Shown here: positions 11,395 to 23,866 of the stretch, in pieces
Layout of the letters: every line of letters starts with the position of its first letter
How positions within the stretch are numbered: the stretch's first letter is position 1
NCBI RefSeq assembly: GCF_019237635.1
Contig: NZ_JAFAGS010000048.1
Coordinates: forward strand, 1 to 34,400
Length of the DNA: 34,400 nucleotides
From: Pluralibacter sp.
GTDB taxonomy: Bacteria; Pseudomonadota; Gammaproteobacteria; Enterobacterales; Enterobacteriaceae
Direction of reading: 5' to 3'
Translations under genes and position numbers: made by a program
Notes under the pieces: generated by a model
Databases searched by the model: none
What the model saw: the letters and a program-made list of their open reading frames with translations, nothing else
Told to the model about the DNA's origin: nothing

Positions 11395-12243
11395 TCAGAC
11401 CAGTTTTTTCACCAGCGCCTCGCTGTGACGAATACGATCCGGCGCATTCTCCAGATCCTGCTGCACCAGTCCCATAAACAGAAGATCCGTCAGCATCATT
11501 TGCGCGCTGGTGGATGAGATAGCCGCGCTACGGGTCGCCTGCTCTTCAGCAATGGTATACAGGCAGTGCGAGGCTCGCTGCTGCAACGCATTGGGTGAAA
11601 AACCGGTGATCGCCAGGATCTTTCCACCGACGCGCAGCGCTTCGTCCGCGGCGAGGTTGATCTCGCGCCGCTCGCCGGAGTAGGAGATGGCCAGCAGCAG
11701 ATCGTCCTGCGTCATCGCCTGTACGGTCGCCAGCAGCGCGTGCATGTCCTGTTCCGCCACAGCGTTAAAGCCGATTTTCATCAGCTTCCAGCTGAAATTG
11801 CGCGCCACCAGCCCGGAAGCGCCGATGCCGGTGATAATAATGCGCCGGGCGTTGCGCAAAAGCGTCACGCTTTCCAGAAGCTTATCCTCGCTGTTCACAT
11901 CAAGCGAGGCGTGCATCGCGGCGACATTATCCTTGATTAGCTTCTCGCCGACCAGGCGTAGCGGATCGTCGCCGCGGATCTGGTTATGCACCGGCATGGA
12001 GTGTGGGTTCGGATTGCTCGCCAGCGCTTCGCTTAGCGCCAGCTTGAGCGCCGGAAATCCTTTGAATCCCATTTTCTGGGCGAACTTCACCACGCTTGAC
12101 TGACTGACACCAGCTTCGCTTGCCAGCTGCTGCGAGCTGAGATGACGCGCCTGATCGGGCTGCGCCAGAATAAAATCGGCCAGTTTTTTATCGCTCTGCG
12201 CAAGCCCTGGGTAGCGCTGGCGGATGCGGATTAAACAGTTCAT
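11395..12243 (-). CDS. yfhH: MurR/RpiR-family transcriptional regulator YfhH
   Basis: 282-aa regulator. The N-terminal helix-turn-helix of the RpiR type is at about residues 1-77 (LSSQQLASEAGVSQSSVVKFAQKMGFKGFPALK). The C-terminal SIS sugar-phosphate-sensing domain is at about 125-260 (RRIITGIGASGLVARNFSWKL, AISYSGERREINLAADEA). Family members usually control sugar or amino-sugar catabolism. No such operon is adjacent, so the target is unknown. The length equals E. coli YfhH. The start has GGAGAG 6-11 bases upstream. Confidence 0.93.
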   Translation of the reverse strand: MNCLIRIRQRYPGLAQSDKKLADFILAQPDQARHLSSQQLASEAGVSQSSVVKFAQKMGFKGFPALKLALSEALASNPNPHSMPVHNQIRGDDPLRLVGEKLIKDNVAAMHASLDVNSEDKLLESVTLLRNARRIIITGIGASGLVARNFSWKLMKIGFNAVAEQDMHALLATVQAMTQDDLLLAISYSGERREINLAADEALRVGGKILAITGFSPNALQQRASHCLYTIAEEQATRSAAISSTSAQMMLTDLLFMGLVQQDLENAPDRIRHSEALVKKLV

Positions 12244-12293
12244 TTGCTCTCCAGAGGACCAGGGGTTGGCCTACTGCCAGAATTTTTTATTCG

Positions 12294-12299
12294 ATTATA
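12294..12299 (-). promoter_or_regulatory. yfhH promoter -10
   Basis: Minus-strand TATAAT about 50 bases upstream of the yfhH ATG, with a candidate -35 TTGTTA (rc at 12315-12320) at a short 15-base spacing. In the rest of 12300-12510 I see nothing further that I can support apart from the pgpC ribosome site. Confidence 0.45.
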
Positions 12300-12510
12300 G
12301 AGGATTATCGTACTTAACAATGCGGCCGCAGGGGAAAATATCGACGAAAGGTTAAGTGATTCATTATTTTTATCAACAGGATACGCCCTCATTATGGAGA
12401 GTTAAAGATACATTGCTGAACGTTTTAACAAATGTGAGGTGCTATCTGATAGGCTATTTATCAGGAATAACGATGATACCGTCATGACAATGAGGGAGAG
12501 CGCGAGAGTG

Positions 12511-15237
<2,727 letters not shown>

Positions 15238-15402
15238 TTAGTTAATTCTCTGTGTTCCAGGCAGGTTCAGCCAGCAATTACCATGTTAACATTCGACGTT
15301 TGGACGGGGTGAGCGGCATTTTGCTTAACATTCCGCCAATTGGCAACTGATTAGTGAAGCGAGTCACAACGATTGATAAAAGGCGGTGGTGATTTTATTT
15401 CG

Positions 15403-15441
15403 ACGCAAACGGTTTCGTCGACGCTCAGGATTCACTATAAT
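15403..15441 (+). promoter_or_regulatory. purL promoter with PurR operator
   Basis: The 16-base PurR box ACGCAAACGGTTTCGT (15403-15418) differs little from the palindrome ACGCAAACGTTTGCGT. It covers the -35 position (15413-15418). The -10 TATAAT is at 15436-15441, 17 bases on. Predicted start is near 15448, with a leader of about 46 bases. PurR bound to hypoxanthine or guanine would block this promoter. Confidence 0.88.
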
Positions 15442-15493
15442 GACGCCCGTTTTCCGCCATTGCGCACACTGAAACCCAGAAGACGAGAGACTT

Positions 15494-18400
15494 ATGATGG
15501 AAATTCTGCGTGGTTCGCCTGCACTGTCTGCATTTCGTATTACCAAACTGCTGGCACGTTTTCAGGCAGCCCACCTTCCGGTCAGCAACATTTACGCCGA
15601 GTATGTGCACTTTGCCGAGCTGAACGCTCCGCTCTCAGACGATGAGCATGCCCGCCTGGCGCGTTTGCTGCAGTACGGCCCAGCGCTGCAAAGCCACACT
15701 CCCGCCGGAAAACTGCTGCTCGTCACCCCCCGCCCTGGCACCATCTCCCCCTGGTCTTCAAAAGCTACCGATATCGCCCACAACTGCGCACTGACGCAGA
15801 TAAGCCGCATTGAGCGCGGCGTGGCGTACTATATCGATGCGCCAACCCTGACGCAGGCGCAGTGGCATGAGGTTGCCGCTGCGCTACATGACCGCATGAT
15901 GGAATGTGTATTCAGTGCCTTGCAGGAGGCGGAAAAACTTTTTGCTCACCATCAGCCGACGCCAGTTTCCAGCGTCGATGTCCTGGGGCAGGGGCGTCAG
16001 GCGCTGGCCGACGCGAACCTGCGCCTGGGCCTTGCGCTGGCGGATGACGAGATTGACTATCTTCTCGATGCGTTCACCACCCTGAACCGCAACCCGAACG
16101 ATATCGAGCTGTACATGTTCGCGCAGGCAAACTCTGAACATTGTCGCCATAAGATTTTCAACGCCGACTGGGTGATTGACGGCGAACAGCAGCCGAAGTC
16201 GCTGTTCAAAATGATCAAGAACACCTTCGAAACCACGCCGGATCACGTGCTGTCAGCGTATAAAGATAACGCCGCCGTGATGGAAGGATCGAGCGTTGGC
16301 CGTTTCTTCGCTGATGGCGACGCCAGCCGTTACGATTTCCATCAGGAGCCTGTGCATATCCTGATGAAGGTCGAAACCCACAACCACCCAACGGCGATTT
16401 CACCATGGCCGGGGGCGGCGACCGGTTCCGGCGGCGAAATTCGCGACGAAGGGGCGACCGGGCGCGGCGCTAAGCCGAAAGCGGGTCTGGTGGGTTTCTC
16501 GGTCTCGAACCTGCGTATCCCGGGCTTCGAGCAGCCGTGGGAAGAGGATTTCGGTAAACCGGATCGCATCGTAAACGCGCTCGATATCATGACCGATGGC
16601 CCGCTTGGCGGCGCGGCGTTTAACAACGAATTCGGCCGCCCTGCGCTGAACGGTTACTTCCGTACCTATGAAGAGAAGGTCAATAGCCACAACGGCGAAG
16701 AGCTTCGCGGCTACCACAAGCCGATTATGCTGGCGGGCGGTATCGGCAACATTCGCGCCGACCACGTGCAGAAAGGCGAGATCCCGGTCGGCGCGAAGCT
16801 GATTGTGTTGGGCGGCCCGGCGATGAATATCGGCCTGGGCGGCGGCGCGGCGTCGTCAATGGCGTCCGGTCAGTCCGATGCGGATCTGGATTTTGCCTCC
16901 GTACAGCGTGACAACCCGGAGATGGAACGCCGCTGCCAGGAAGTGATCGACCGCTGCTGGCAGATGGGCGAAGAGAACCCGATTCTGTTTATCCACGACG
17001 TTGGCGCTGGCGGTTTGTCGAACGCGATGCCGGAACTGGTGAGCGATGGCGGTCGCGGCGGGCGCTTTGAGCTGCGCGATATTCTGAGCGACGAGCCGGG
17101 AATGAGCCCGCTGGAAATCTGGTGTAACGAGTCCCAGGAGCGCTATGTGCTGGCCGTCGCGCCGGAGCAGTTGCCGCTGTTCGATGCCCTGTGCCGCCGC
17201 GAGCGCGCGCCGTACGCGGTGATCGGCGAGGCGACGGAAGAGAAGCACCTCAGCCTGCATGATACCCATTTCGATGATCAGCCCATTGATCTGCCGCTGG
17301 ACGTTCTGCTCGGTAAAACGCCGAAGATGACCCGCGATGTGCTGACCTTAACCGCGAAAGGCGAGGCGCTGGATCGCCACGGCATTAGCATTGCCGACGC
17401 CGTGAAGCGCGTGCTGCATCTGCCGACAGTGGCGGAAAAAACCTTCCTCGTCACTATCGGCGACCGTACCGTGACCGGCATGGTGGCGCGTGATCAGATG
17501 GTAGGCCCGTGGCAGGTCCCGGTGGCGAACTGCGCGGTGACCACCGCCAGCCTCGATAGCTACTACGGCGAAGCGATGGCGATGGGCGAGCGTGCGCCGG
17601 TCGCGCTGCTGGACTTTGCCGCTTCCGCGCGTCTGGCGGTCGGCGAAGCGCTGACCAACATCGCCGGTACGCAGATTGGCGATATCAAACGCATCAAGCT
17701 GTCGGCGAACTGGATGGCCGCTGCCGGTCACCCGGGCGAAGACGCGGGTCTGTACGCCGCAGTGAAAGCGGTGGGTGAAGAGCTTTGTCCGGCGCTGGGT
17801 CTGACCATTCCGGTGGGTAAAGACTCCATGTCGATGAAAACCCGCTGGCAGGAAGGCAGCGAGCAGCGCGAGATGACCTCACCGCTGTCGCTGGTGATTT
17901 CCGCGTTTGCCCGTGTCGAGGACGTGCGCAGCACCGTCACGCCGCAACTCTCTACCGACGATAACGCCCTGCTGCTGATTGACCTGGGCCTTGGCCACAA
18001 CGCGCTGGGCGCGACAGCGCTTGCTCAGGTGTACCGTCAGCTTGGCGATAAACCTGCCGATGTACGCAGCGTCGAGCAGTTGAAAGGCTTCTACGATGCG
18101 ATGCAGGCGCTGGTGGCCCAGCGTAAGCTGCTGGCCTGGCATGACCGCTCAGACGGCGGCCTGCTGGTTCTGCTTGCTGAGATGGCGTTTACCGGCCACT
18201 GCGGCGTTGATGTCAACATCGCCGCGCTGGGCAGCGACCATCTGGCGACGCTGTTTAATGAAGAGCTGGGCGGGGTTATCCAGGTGCGCGCGCAGGATCG
18301 CGAAGCGGTGGAATCTCTGCTGGCCTCTCACGGTCTTGCCGATTGCGTGCACTACCTGGGTAAAGCCGTGGTCGGGGATCGCTTCACGATTACCGCCGAC

Positions 18401-19381
18401 GGACATCCGGTCTTTAGCGAAAGCCGCACGACCCTGCGCGTCTGGTGGGCGGAAACCACCTGGCAGATGCAGCGCCTGCGCGACAACCCGGAGTGCGCCG
18501 ATCAGGAGCATCAGGCGAAAGCGCACGATAACGACCCGGGTCTGAACGTGAAGTTGACGTTCAAACTGAACGATGACGTGGCGGCGCCGTACATCGCCAA
18601 AGGTGCGCGTCCAAAGGTGGCGATTCTGCGCGAGCAGGGAGTGAACTCGCATGTGGAGATGGCGGCTGCCTTCTACCGCGCGGGTTTTGACGCCATTGAC
18701 GTCCATATGAGCGACCTGCTGGCGGGGCGTCGCGGTCTTGCGGAGTTCCAGTCGCTGGTGGCGTGCGGCGGTTTCTCCTACGGCGACGTACTGGGGGCGG
18801 GCGAGGGGTGGGCGAAGTCTATCCTGTTCAACGAGCGTGTGCGGGATGAGTTTGAGACCTTCTTCCACCGTCCGCAGACGCTGGCGTTGGGGGTCTGTAA
18901 CGGTTGCCAGATGATGTCGAACCTGCGCGAGCTGATTCCGGGCAGCAGCCTGTGGCCGCGTTTTGTCCGCAACCATTCGGATCGTTTCGAAGCCCGTTTC
19001 AGCCTGGTGGAAGTCACCCAGAGCCCATCGCTGCTGCTGCAGGGAATGGTGGGGTCGCAGATGCCTGTCGCTGTATCGCACGGTGAAGGCCGCGTTGAAG
19101 TGCGCGATGCGGCACATCTGGCGAAGCTTGAAAACGAGGGACTGGTGGCGCTGCGCTATGTTGATAACTTTGGCAAGGTGACGCAGTCTTATCCGGCTAA
19201 CCCGAACGGCTCGCCGAACGGGATCACGGCGGTGACCAACGAAAGCGGACGCGTGACCATCATGATGCCGCACCCGGAGCGCGTGTTCCGTACCGTTGCC
19301 AACTCATGGCACCCGGAAAACTGGGGCGAAGACGGTCCGTGGATGCGTATCTTCCGCAATGCCCGTAAACAGTTAGGCTAA
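15494..19381 (+). CDS. purL: Phosphoribosylformylglycinamidine synthase
   Basis: Large-type FGAM synthase that uses ATP and glutamine to convert FGAR to FGAM in purine synthesis. It is 1295 aa, identical in length to E. coli and Salmonella. It starts [15 protein letters not shown]; the second ATG, next codon, is an alternative. Order: N-terminal PurS-like domain (about 1-140), linker, two AIRS-type synthetase halves ([25 protein letters not shown] written here only in part: [16 protein letters not shown]; later [11 protein letters not shown]). Then a class I glutaminase domain from about residue 1040, with nucleophile C1135 in [11 protein letters not shown] and the His/Glu pair in MMPHPERVF. 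It ends in a strong terminator. Confidence 0.99.
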   Translation: MMEILRGSPALSAFRITKLLARFQAAHLPVSNIYAEYVHFAELNAPLSDDEHARLARLLQYGPALQSHTPAGKLLLVTPRPGTISPWSSKATDIAHNCALTQISRIERGVAYYIDAPTLTQAQWHEVAAALHDRMMECVFSALQEAEKLFAHHQPTPVSSVDVLGQGRQALADANLRLGLALADDEIDYLLDAFTTLNRNPNDIELYMFAQANSEHCRHKIFNADWVIDGEQQPKSLFKMIKNTFETTPDHVLSAYKDNAAVMEGSSVGRFFADGDASRYDFHQEPVHILMKVETHNHPTAISPWPGAATGSGGEIRDEGATGRGAKPKAGLVGFSVSNLRIPGFEQPWEEDFGKPDRIVNALDIMTDGPLGGAAFNNEFGRPALNGYFRTYEEKVNSHNGEELRGYHKPIMLAGGIGNIRADHVQKGEIPVGAKLIVLGGPAMNIGLGGGAASSMASGQSDADLDFASVQRDNPEMERRCQEVIDRCWQMGEENPILFIHDVGAGGLSNAMPELVSDGGRGGRFELRDILSDEPGMSPLEIWCNESQERYVLAVAPEQLPLFDALCRRERAPYAVIGEATEEKHLSLHDTHFDDQPIDLPLDVLLGKTPKMTRDVLTLTAKGEALDRHGISIADAVKRVLHLPTVAEKTFLVTIGDRTVTGMVARDQMVGPWQVPVANCAVTTASLDSYYGEAMAMGERAPVALLDFAASARLAVGEALTNIAGTQIGDIKRIKLSANWMAAAGHPGEDAGLYAAVKAVGEELCPALGLTIPVGKDSMSMKTRWQEGSEQREMTSPLSLVISAFARVEDVRSTVTPQLSTDDNALLLIDLGLGHNALGATALAQVYRQLGDKPADVRSVEQLKGFYDAMQALVAQRKLLAWHDRSDGGLLVLLAEMAFTGHCGVDVNIAALGSDHLATLFNEELGGVIQVRAQDREAVESLLASHGLADCVHYLGKAVVGDRFTITADGHPVFSESRTTLRVWWAETTWQMQRLRDNPECADQEHQAKAHDNDPGLNVKLTFKLNDDVAAPYIAKGARPKVAILREQGVNSHVEMAAAFYRAGFDAIDVHMSDLLAGRRGLAEFQSLVACGGFSYGDVLGAGEGWAKSILFNERVRDEFETFFHRPQTLALGVCNGCQMMSNLRELIPGSSLWPRFVRNHSDRFEARFSLVEVTQSPSLLLQGMVGSQMPVAVSHGEGRVEVRDAAHLAKLENEGLVALRYVDNFGKVTQSYPANPNGSPNGITAVTNESGRVTIMMPHPERVFRTVANSWHPENWGEDGPWMRIFRNARKQLG

Positions 19382-19395
19382 CGCGATTATGGGAT

Positions 19396-19429
19396 AAAAA
19401 CCCTTCGCCATGTGGCGAAGGGTTTTTTT
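19396..19429 (+). terminator. purL intrinsic terminator
   Basis: CCCTTCGCC (19401-19409) pairs perfectly with GGCGAAGGG (19414-19422) over the loop ATGT. Five A precede and seven T follow, so it can also act from the other side. Confidence 0.93.
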
Positions 19430-19446
19430 ATGGTGGAGGAAAAACG

Positions 19447-19559
19447 TGTCGGGAATACGCGACACAGGGGAAATGGAGTGTCGCTAAATGGCGACACTTA
19501 TTTATTTGATATTAGTGGATTTATTTTTTGCTCTGTAGAGGTGTTGCCATTTGGCGACA
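19447..19559 (+). promoter_or_regulatory. Three GlrR activator boxes upstream of glmY
   Basis: TGTC-N10-GACA occurs at 19447-19464 and 19479-19496, and a near copy TGTT-N10-GACA at 19542-19559. This is the known GlrR (QseF) recognition pattern. The three sites lie about 115-230 bases before the glmY start, the enhancer range for a sigma-54 activator. Near-consensus IHF sites are at 19499-19511 (minus orientation, one mismatch) and 19617-19629 (one mismatch). These could bend the DNA between the boxes and the promoter. Confidence 0.85.
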
Positions 19560-19647
19560 CTTTTCCAAAAAACGGCTGGACTGCGCAGTTTAAAAATAAA
19601 TACGAAAATCGTTATTTATCATTGCATTAAATATTTTCTTTTTATTG

Positions 19648-19667
19648 TGGCACAGTTGCTGCATAAT
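19648..19667 (+). promoter_or_regulatory. Overlapping sigma-54 and sigma-70 glmY promoters
   Basis: The sigma-54 signature TGGCAC-N7-TGCA spans 19648-19663 with the invariant GG and GC correctly spaced. A sigma-70 -10 CATAAT (19662-19667) overlaps it. Both predict a start near 19675, as described for E. coli glmY. Confidence 0.85.
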
Positions 19668-19674
19668 AAATGAC

Positions 19675-19860
19675 AGTGGCTCATTCACCTGCTTATGTCA
19701 GCCCCTTAGGGACGTGCTACATAAAATTCGAATGACGCACAAACAGGTGCCTGCCGTCCAACTTTCTGATATCAGCGTAGCTATATCAAACCTCGGGCGA
19801 AACGTTGAGTTAGGCACCGCCTTATTCCATCACAAAGCCGGGTTTTTACCCGGCTTTGTT
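19675..19860 (+). ncRNA. glmY: Small RNA GlmY
   Basis: About 186 bases of RNA that begins AGTGGCTCATTCACC and closely follows E. coli GlmY throughout. It ends with an intrinsic terminator whose stem AAAGCCGGG / CCCGGCTTT (about 19834-19858) closes on TTTTTA and is followed by GTT. GlmY does not base-pair with mRNA. It titrates the adaptor RapZ, so that the homologous sRNA GlmZ escapes RNase E cleavage and activates glmS. It responds to low glucosamine-6-phosphate. It sits between its regulatory boxes and the glrK-qseG-glrR operon that activates it. Confidence 0.95.
19834..19860 (+). terminator. GlmY terminator
   Basis: Perfect GC-rich stem (ACAAAGCCGGG with CCCGGCTTTGT) around a TTTTTA loop. 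The 3' arm itself supplies the T-rich end. It separates GlmY from glrK. Confidence 0.85.
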
Positions 19861-19919
19861 GTATCTGCGCCACATCCTCAGTTAGCATTCCTGAAAGCCC
19901 TCATTTTGAGACGAACCGA

Positions 19920-21356
19920 TTGAAACGCTGGTCTCTTTTTCCCCGCTCATTACGCCAACTGGTCATGCTGTCGTTTCTGCTGATCCTGATCCCGCTGCTG
20001 GTACTGGCCTGGCAGGCGTGGCAAAGCCTTAACGCCTTAAGCGCCCAGGCGGCGATGACCAACCAGACGACCCTGATCGATGCCCGGCGCAGCGAGGCGA
20101 TGATCAACGCCGCGGTCGAAATGGAGCGCAGCTATCGCCAGTATTGCGTACTGGACGACGCCACGCTTGCGACGGTGTATCAGGGACAGCGCAAGCGCTA
20201 TAGCGACATGCTGGATGCTCATGCGGGTGTTTTGCCGGATGACAAACTGTATCAGACGCTACGTAACGATCTGGACGTGCTGGCGCAACTGCGCTGTCAA
20301 AACAGCGCCCCGGAAGCGACCTTTGCGGCGAATCTGGACGCGTTTGCCGCGGCGAACAGCGAGATGGTGCAGGCAACGCGCGCGGTCATTTTCTCGCGCG
20401 GACAGCAGCTTCAGCAGGAGATTGCCGAACGCGGGCGTTTTTTCGGCTGGCAGGCGCTGGTGCTGTTCCTGGTGAGTCTGACGATGGTGCTGCTGTTTAC
20501 CCGTATGATCATCGGTCCGGTGAAGGGGATTGAGCGGATGATAAACCGCCTTGGCGAAGGGAAATCCATCGGTAGCGCGGTGATGTTTACCGGCCCTCGC
20601 GAGCTGCGTTCAGTCGGTCAGCGTATCATCTGGCTGAGCGAGCGCCTCTCCTGGCTGGAGTCGCAGCGGCATCAGTTTTTACGCCATCTTTCTCACGAGC
20701 TTAAAACCCCGCTTGCCAGCATGCGCGAAGGCACTGAACTGCTGGCTGATGAGGTCGTAGGTCCACTGACGGCGGAACAAAAGGAAGTGGTGTCTATCCT
20801 TGATGACAGCAGCCGCAATCTGCAAAAGCTCATTGAGCAGCTTCTGGATTATAACCGCAAGCTGGCGGATACCGCAGTCGAGCTGGAAACCGTTGAGATT
20901 GCGCCTCTGGTGGAGATGGTTATCTCGGCAAACAGTTTACCGTCACGCGCTAAAATGATGCATACTGGCATTAGGCTGGATGCGGCGTTTTGTCAGGCAG
21001 AACCCATGCTGCTGATGAGCGCACTGGACAATCTCTATTCCAACGCGGTGCACTATGGTGCTGAATCCGGTAACATTTATATTCATAGCCGTTTGCAGGA
21101 TAGCAAGGTGTGGATTGAGGTCGCCAATAGCGGCACGCCCATTCCCGATGCGGAAAAAACCTTAATTTTCGAGCCGTTTTATCAGGGCAGCCACCAACGT
21201 AAGGGCGCGGTAAAAGGCAGCGGTCTGGGGCTCAGCATTGCCCGCGACTGTGTACGACGAATGCAAGGGGAACTGCGCCTGGTTGAGAGCCCATCCGGCA
21301 ATGTCTGTTTTCGCATTGAATTACCGGCTATCGCAGCGGATAAATCCACGAAATGA
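19920..21356 (+). CDS. glrK: Sensor histidine kinase GlrK (QseE)
   Basis: Inner-membrane sensor kinase that phosphorylates GlrR, responding to envelope and lipid-A-related cues and, in some reports, catecholamines. It is 478 aa (E. coli 475 by memory). TTG at 19920 is the only start that preserves the homologous N-terminus KRWxxFPRSLRQLVML; no strong Shine-Dalgarno precedes it. Membrane segments are at about 14-34 and 174-193, flanking a periplasmic sensor region. A HAMP linker follows. The phosphoacceptor is H259 in LRHLSHELKTPLASM. The ATPase domain has DNLYSNAVHYG (N box) and GSGLGLSIARDC (G box). The stop overlaps the qseG start (ATGA). Confidence 0.95.
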   Translation: MKRWSLFPRSLRQLVMLSFLLILIPLLVLAWQAWQSLNALSAQAAMTNQTTLIDARRSEAMINAAVEMERSYRQYCVLDDATLATVYQGQRKRYSDMLDAHAGVLPDDKLYQTLRNDLDVLAQLRCQNSAPEATFAANLDAFAAANSEMVQATRAVIFSRGQQLQQEIAERGRFFGWQALVLFLVSLTMVLLFTRMIIGPVKGIERMINRLGEGKSIGSAVMFTGPRELRSVGQRIIWLSERLSWLESQRHQFLRHLSHELKTPLASMREGTELLADEVVGPLTAEQKEVVSILDDSSRNLQKLIEQLLDYNRKLADTAVELETVEIAPLVEMVISANSLPSRAKMMHTGIRLDAAFCQAEPMLLMSALDNLYSNAVHYGAESGNIYIHSRLQDSKVWIEVANSGTPIPDAEKTLIFEPFYQGSHQRKGAVKGSGLGLSIARDCVRRMQGELRLVESPSGNVCFRIELPAIAADKSTK

Positions 21357-22066
21357 AACGACGTCTGGTGAATATGTCCCATAGTCCGATCGCCTTTTTT
21401 TCCCGGTCCGCGCGGCGTTGCCGCGCCTTGATGAGCGCGTGCTGCCTGCTGATAGCGGGCTGTTCTTCATCTACGTCACCGGGACAGGCACACAGCACCG
21501 AAGAACAATTACCGCAACAGCAGGTCGCTGATTTCCTCTCGACCGACTGTGCGGACGTCTGGGCCTTGCATGGCGAAGTCACAGAGAAAAACCCGCTTTA
21601 CTGGCTGCGCGGCATGGACTGCGCCCAGCGTCTGTCGCCGGAGCTGCTGCGCAGCGAAGCCCGCGAGCACGATGAAGAACGCTGGCAGGATGCCTTCCGC
21701 CGCGGCATTTTGCTCGCCAACGCCAAAATTACGCCTGTTGAGCGCCGGGACATGATGGCCCGCCTGGATACCTTCAGCCCGCAGATGCCCGCTCAGGTGC
21801 GACCGCTGTACCAGCTCTGGCGTGATGGCCAGGCTCTGCAACTGCAACTGTCGGATACGCGCTCGCGCTACAGCAAGCTCCAGCAGTCAACAGACGGCGA
21901 GCTGGATACGCTGCGCCAGCAACAGCAGGATCTGCGCAGCCAGCTCGATCTGACTACCCGCAAGCTGGAAAGCCTGACGGATATTGAACGTCAGCTGTCC
22001 AGCCGTAAACCGTCCAGCAGCCATACCCCGGCTGAGGCGGCTTCTGCTGATGAGGTGAAGCCATGA
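21353..22066 (+). CDS. qseG: Outer-membrane lipoprotein QseG
   Basis: 237-aa lipoprotein that acts with GlrK at the envelope; in E. coli it interacts with GlrK and enhances its signalling, and in EHEC it is needed for effector translocation. The lipobox LIAGC puts the modified cysteine at residue 37, after an unusually long N-terminus. Internal ATGs (codons 8 and 27) are alternative starts that give a more typical signal length. A helical region about 160-215 (RYSKLQQSTDGELDTLRQQ and following) is a likely coiled coil. Translation is coupled to both glrK and glrR by ATGA overlaps. Confidence 0.9.
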   Translation: MKRRLVNMSHSPIAFFSRSARRCRALMSACCLLIAGCSSSTSPGQAHSTEEQLPQQQVADFLSTDCADVWALHGEVTEKNPLYWLRGMDCAQRLSPELLRSEAREHDEERWQDAFRRGILLANAKITPVERRDMMARLDTFSPQMPAQVRPLYQLWRDGQALQLQLSDTRSRYSKLQQSTDGELDTLRQQQQDLRSQLDLTTRKLESLTDIERQLSSRKPSSSHTPAEAASADEVKP

Positions 22067-23400
22067 CAGGACGTAAACCCGCGCACCTGCTGTTGGTGGA
22101 TGACGATCCTGGCCTGCTCAAACTCCTCGGTTTGCGTCTGGCCAGCGAAGGGTTCACCGTGGTGACGGCGGAAAGCGGCCATGAAGGCCTGCGCGTACTG
22201 GCGCGGGAAAAGGTCGACCTGGTGATAAGCGATCTGCGGATGGACGAGATGGACGGTCTGCAGCTGTTTGCCGAGATCCAGAAGCGGCAGCCGGGCATGC
22301 CGGTTATCATCCTCACGGCGCATGGTTCGATTCCTGACGCGGTTGCCGCAACGCAGCAGGGCGTGTTTAGCTTTCTGACCAAGCCCGTAGATAAAGATGC
22401 GCTGTACAAAGCCATCGACGAGGCGCTGGTGCATACGGCGGCGTCAGCGGACTCACGCTGGCGCGAGTCGATTGTTACCCGCAGTCCCGTGATGCTGCGT
22501 GTGCTGGAGCAGGCGAGAATGGTGTCGCAATCGGACGTCAGCGTCCTGATTAACGGCCAGAGCGGCACCGGGAAGGAGATTTTCGCCCAGGCAATCCATA
22601 ACGCCAGCCCACGCCATTCGGCGCCTTTTATCGCCATTAACTGCGGCGCGCTACCGGAACAACTGTTGGAGTCCGAGCTGTTTGGCCACTCGCGCGGCGC
22701 GTTTACCGGCGCGGTCAGCAGCCGGGAAGGGCTGTTTCAGGCGGCGGAAGGCGGCACGCTGTTTCTGGATGAAATCGGCGATATGCCCCTGTCTTTGCAG
22801 GTGAAGCTGCTGCGCGTACTGCAGGAGCGCAAGGTGCGACCGCTGGGCAGCAATCGCGATATCGACATTAATGTGCGCATTATTTCCGCCACCCATCGGG
22901 ATTTGCCGAAAGCGATGGCGCGCGGCGAGTTTCGCGAAGACCTCTTCTATCGCCTGAACGTGGTGAGCCTGAAGATCCCCTCGCTTGCGGAACGTACTGA
23001 AGATATTCCGCTGCTGGCGAACCACCTGCTGCGGCAGGCTTCCGACAGGCATAAACCGTTCGTTCGCGCGTTTTCCACCGATGCCATGAAGCGGCTGATG
23101 ACGGCAAGCTGGCCGGGCAACGTGCGCCAGTTGGTGAACGTTATCGAGCAGTGCGTGGCGCTGACCACCTCGCCGGTGATTAGCGATGCGCTGGTGGAAC
23201 AGGCGCTGGAAGGCGAGAATACGGCGCTGCCGACCTTCGTTGACGCCCGCAACCAGTTCGAGCTGAACTACCTGCGCAAGCTTTTGCAGATAACCCGCGG
23301 CAACGTCACCCACGCCGCGCGCATGGCCGGGCGCAACCGCACCGAGTTTTACAAACTGCTGTCGCGCCATGAGCTGGATGCGAATGATTTTAAAGAGTAG
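22063..23400 (+). CDS. glrR: Sigma-54-dependent response regulator GlrR (QseF)
   Basis: Activator of the sigma-54 promoters of glmY and rpoE. It is 445 aa. The receiver domain (about 1-120) has the acidic pocket VDDDPG, phosphoacceptor D57 in VISDLRMDEMDG, and conserved K in TKPVDKD. The AAA+ domain (about 140-375) has Walker A GQSGTGKE, the sigma-54 contact loop GAFTGA, and Walker B FLDEIGD. The Fis-type DNA-binding helix-turn-helix is at the C-terminus (GNVTHAARMAGRNRTEFYKLL). Its own targets, the boxes at 19447-19559, are in the same window, so the full kinase-lipoprotein-activator-sRNA circuit is local. Confidence 0.96.
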   Translation: MTGRKPAHLLLVDDDPGLLKLLGLRLASEGFTVVTAESGHEGLRVLAREKVDLVISDLRMDEMDGLQLFAEIQKRQPGMPVIILTAHGSIPDAVAATQQGVFSFLTKPVDKDALYKAIDEALVHTAASADSRWRESIVTRSPVMLRVLEQARMVSQSDVSVLINGQSGTGKEIFAQAIHNASPRHSAPFIAINCGALPEQLLESELFGHSRGAFTGAVSSREGLFQAAEGGTLFLDEIGDMPLSLQVKLLRVLQERKVRPLGSNRDIDINVRIISATHRDLPKAMARGEFREDLFYRLNVVSLKIPSLAERTEDIPLLANHLLRQASDRHKPFVRAFSTDAMKRLMTASWPGNVRQLVNVIEQCVALTTSPVISDALVEQALEGENTALPTFVDARNQFELNYLRKLLQITRGNVTHAARMAGRNRTEFYKLLSRHELDANDFKE

Positions 23401-23425
23401 CACCGCGACTTTCCCGACGTTATGA

Positions 23426-23806
<381 letters not shown>

Positions 23807-23832
23807 TATTCTCCCCCACCGCAGGGAAATCG

Positions 23833-23860
23833 TTTCGCTGCCCGGGCGCGGGCAGCGAAA
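23833..23860. other. 12-bp stem-loop between convergent glnB and dtpC
   Basis: TTTCGCTGCCCG (23833-23844) pairs perfectly with CGGGCAGCGAAA (23849-23860) over the loop GGCG. On the plus strand the stem is not followed by T, so this is at best an atypical bidirectional stop for the two converging transcripts. Confidence 0.6.
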
Positions 23861-23866
23861 AACGCC

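Noticed and set aside
18149-19273. 374-codon minus-strand ORF opposite purL
   Set aside because: Composition rich in His, Arg and Gln typical of reverse-frame shadow; purL is unambiguous.
19412-19630. 72-codon plus-strand ORF after purL
   Set aside because: Starts inside the purL terminator and covers the GlrR boxes; explained by regulatory DNA.
19645-19923. 92-codon plus-strand ORF over glmY
   Set aside because: Fully explained by the GlmY RNA and its promoter.
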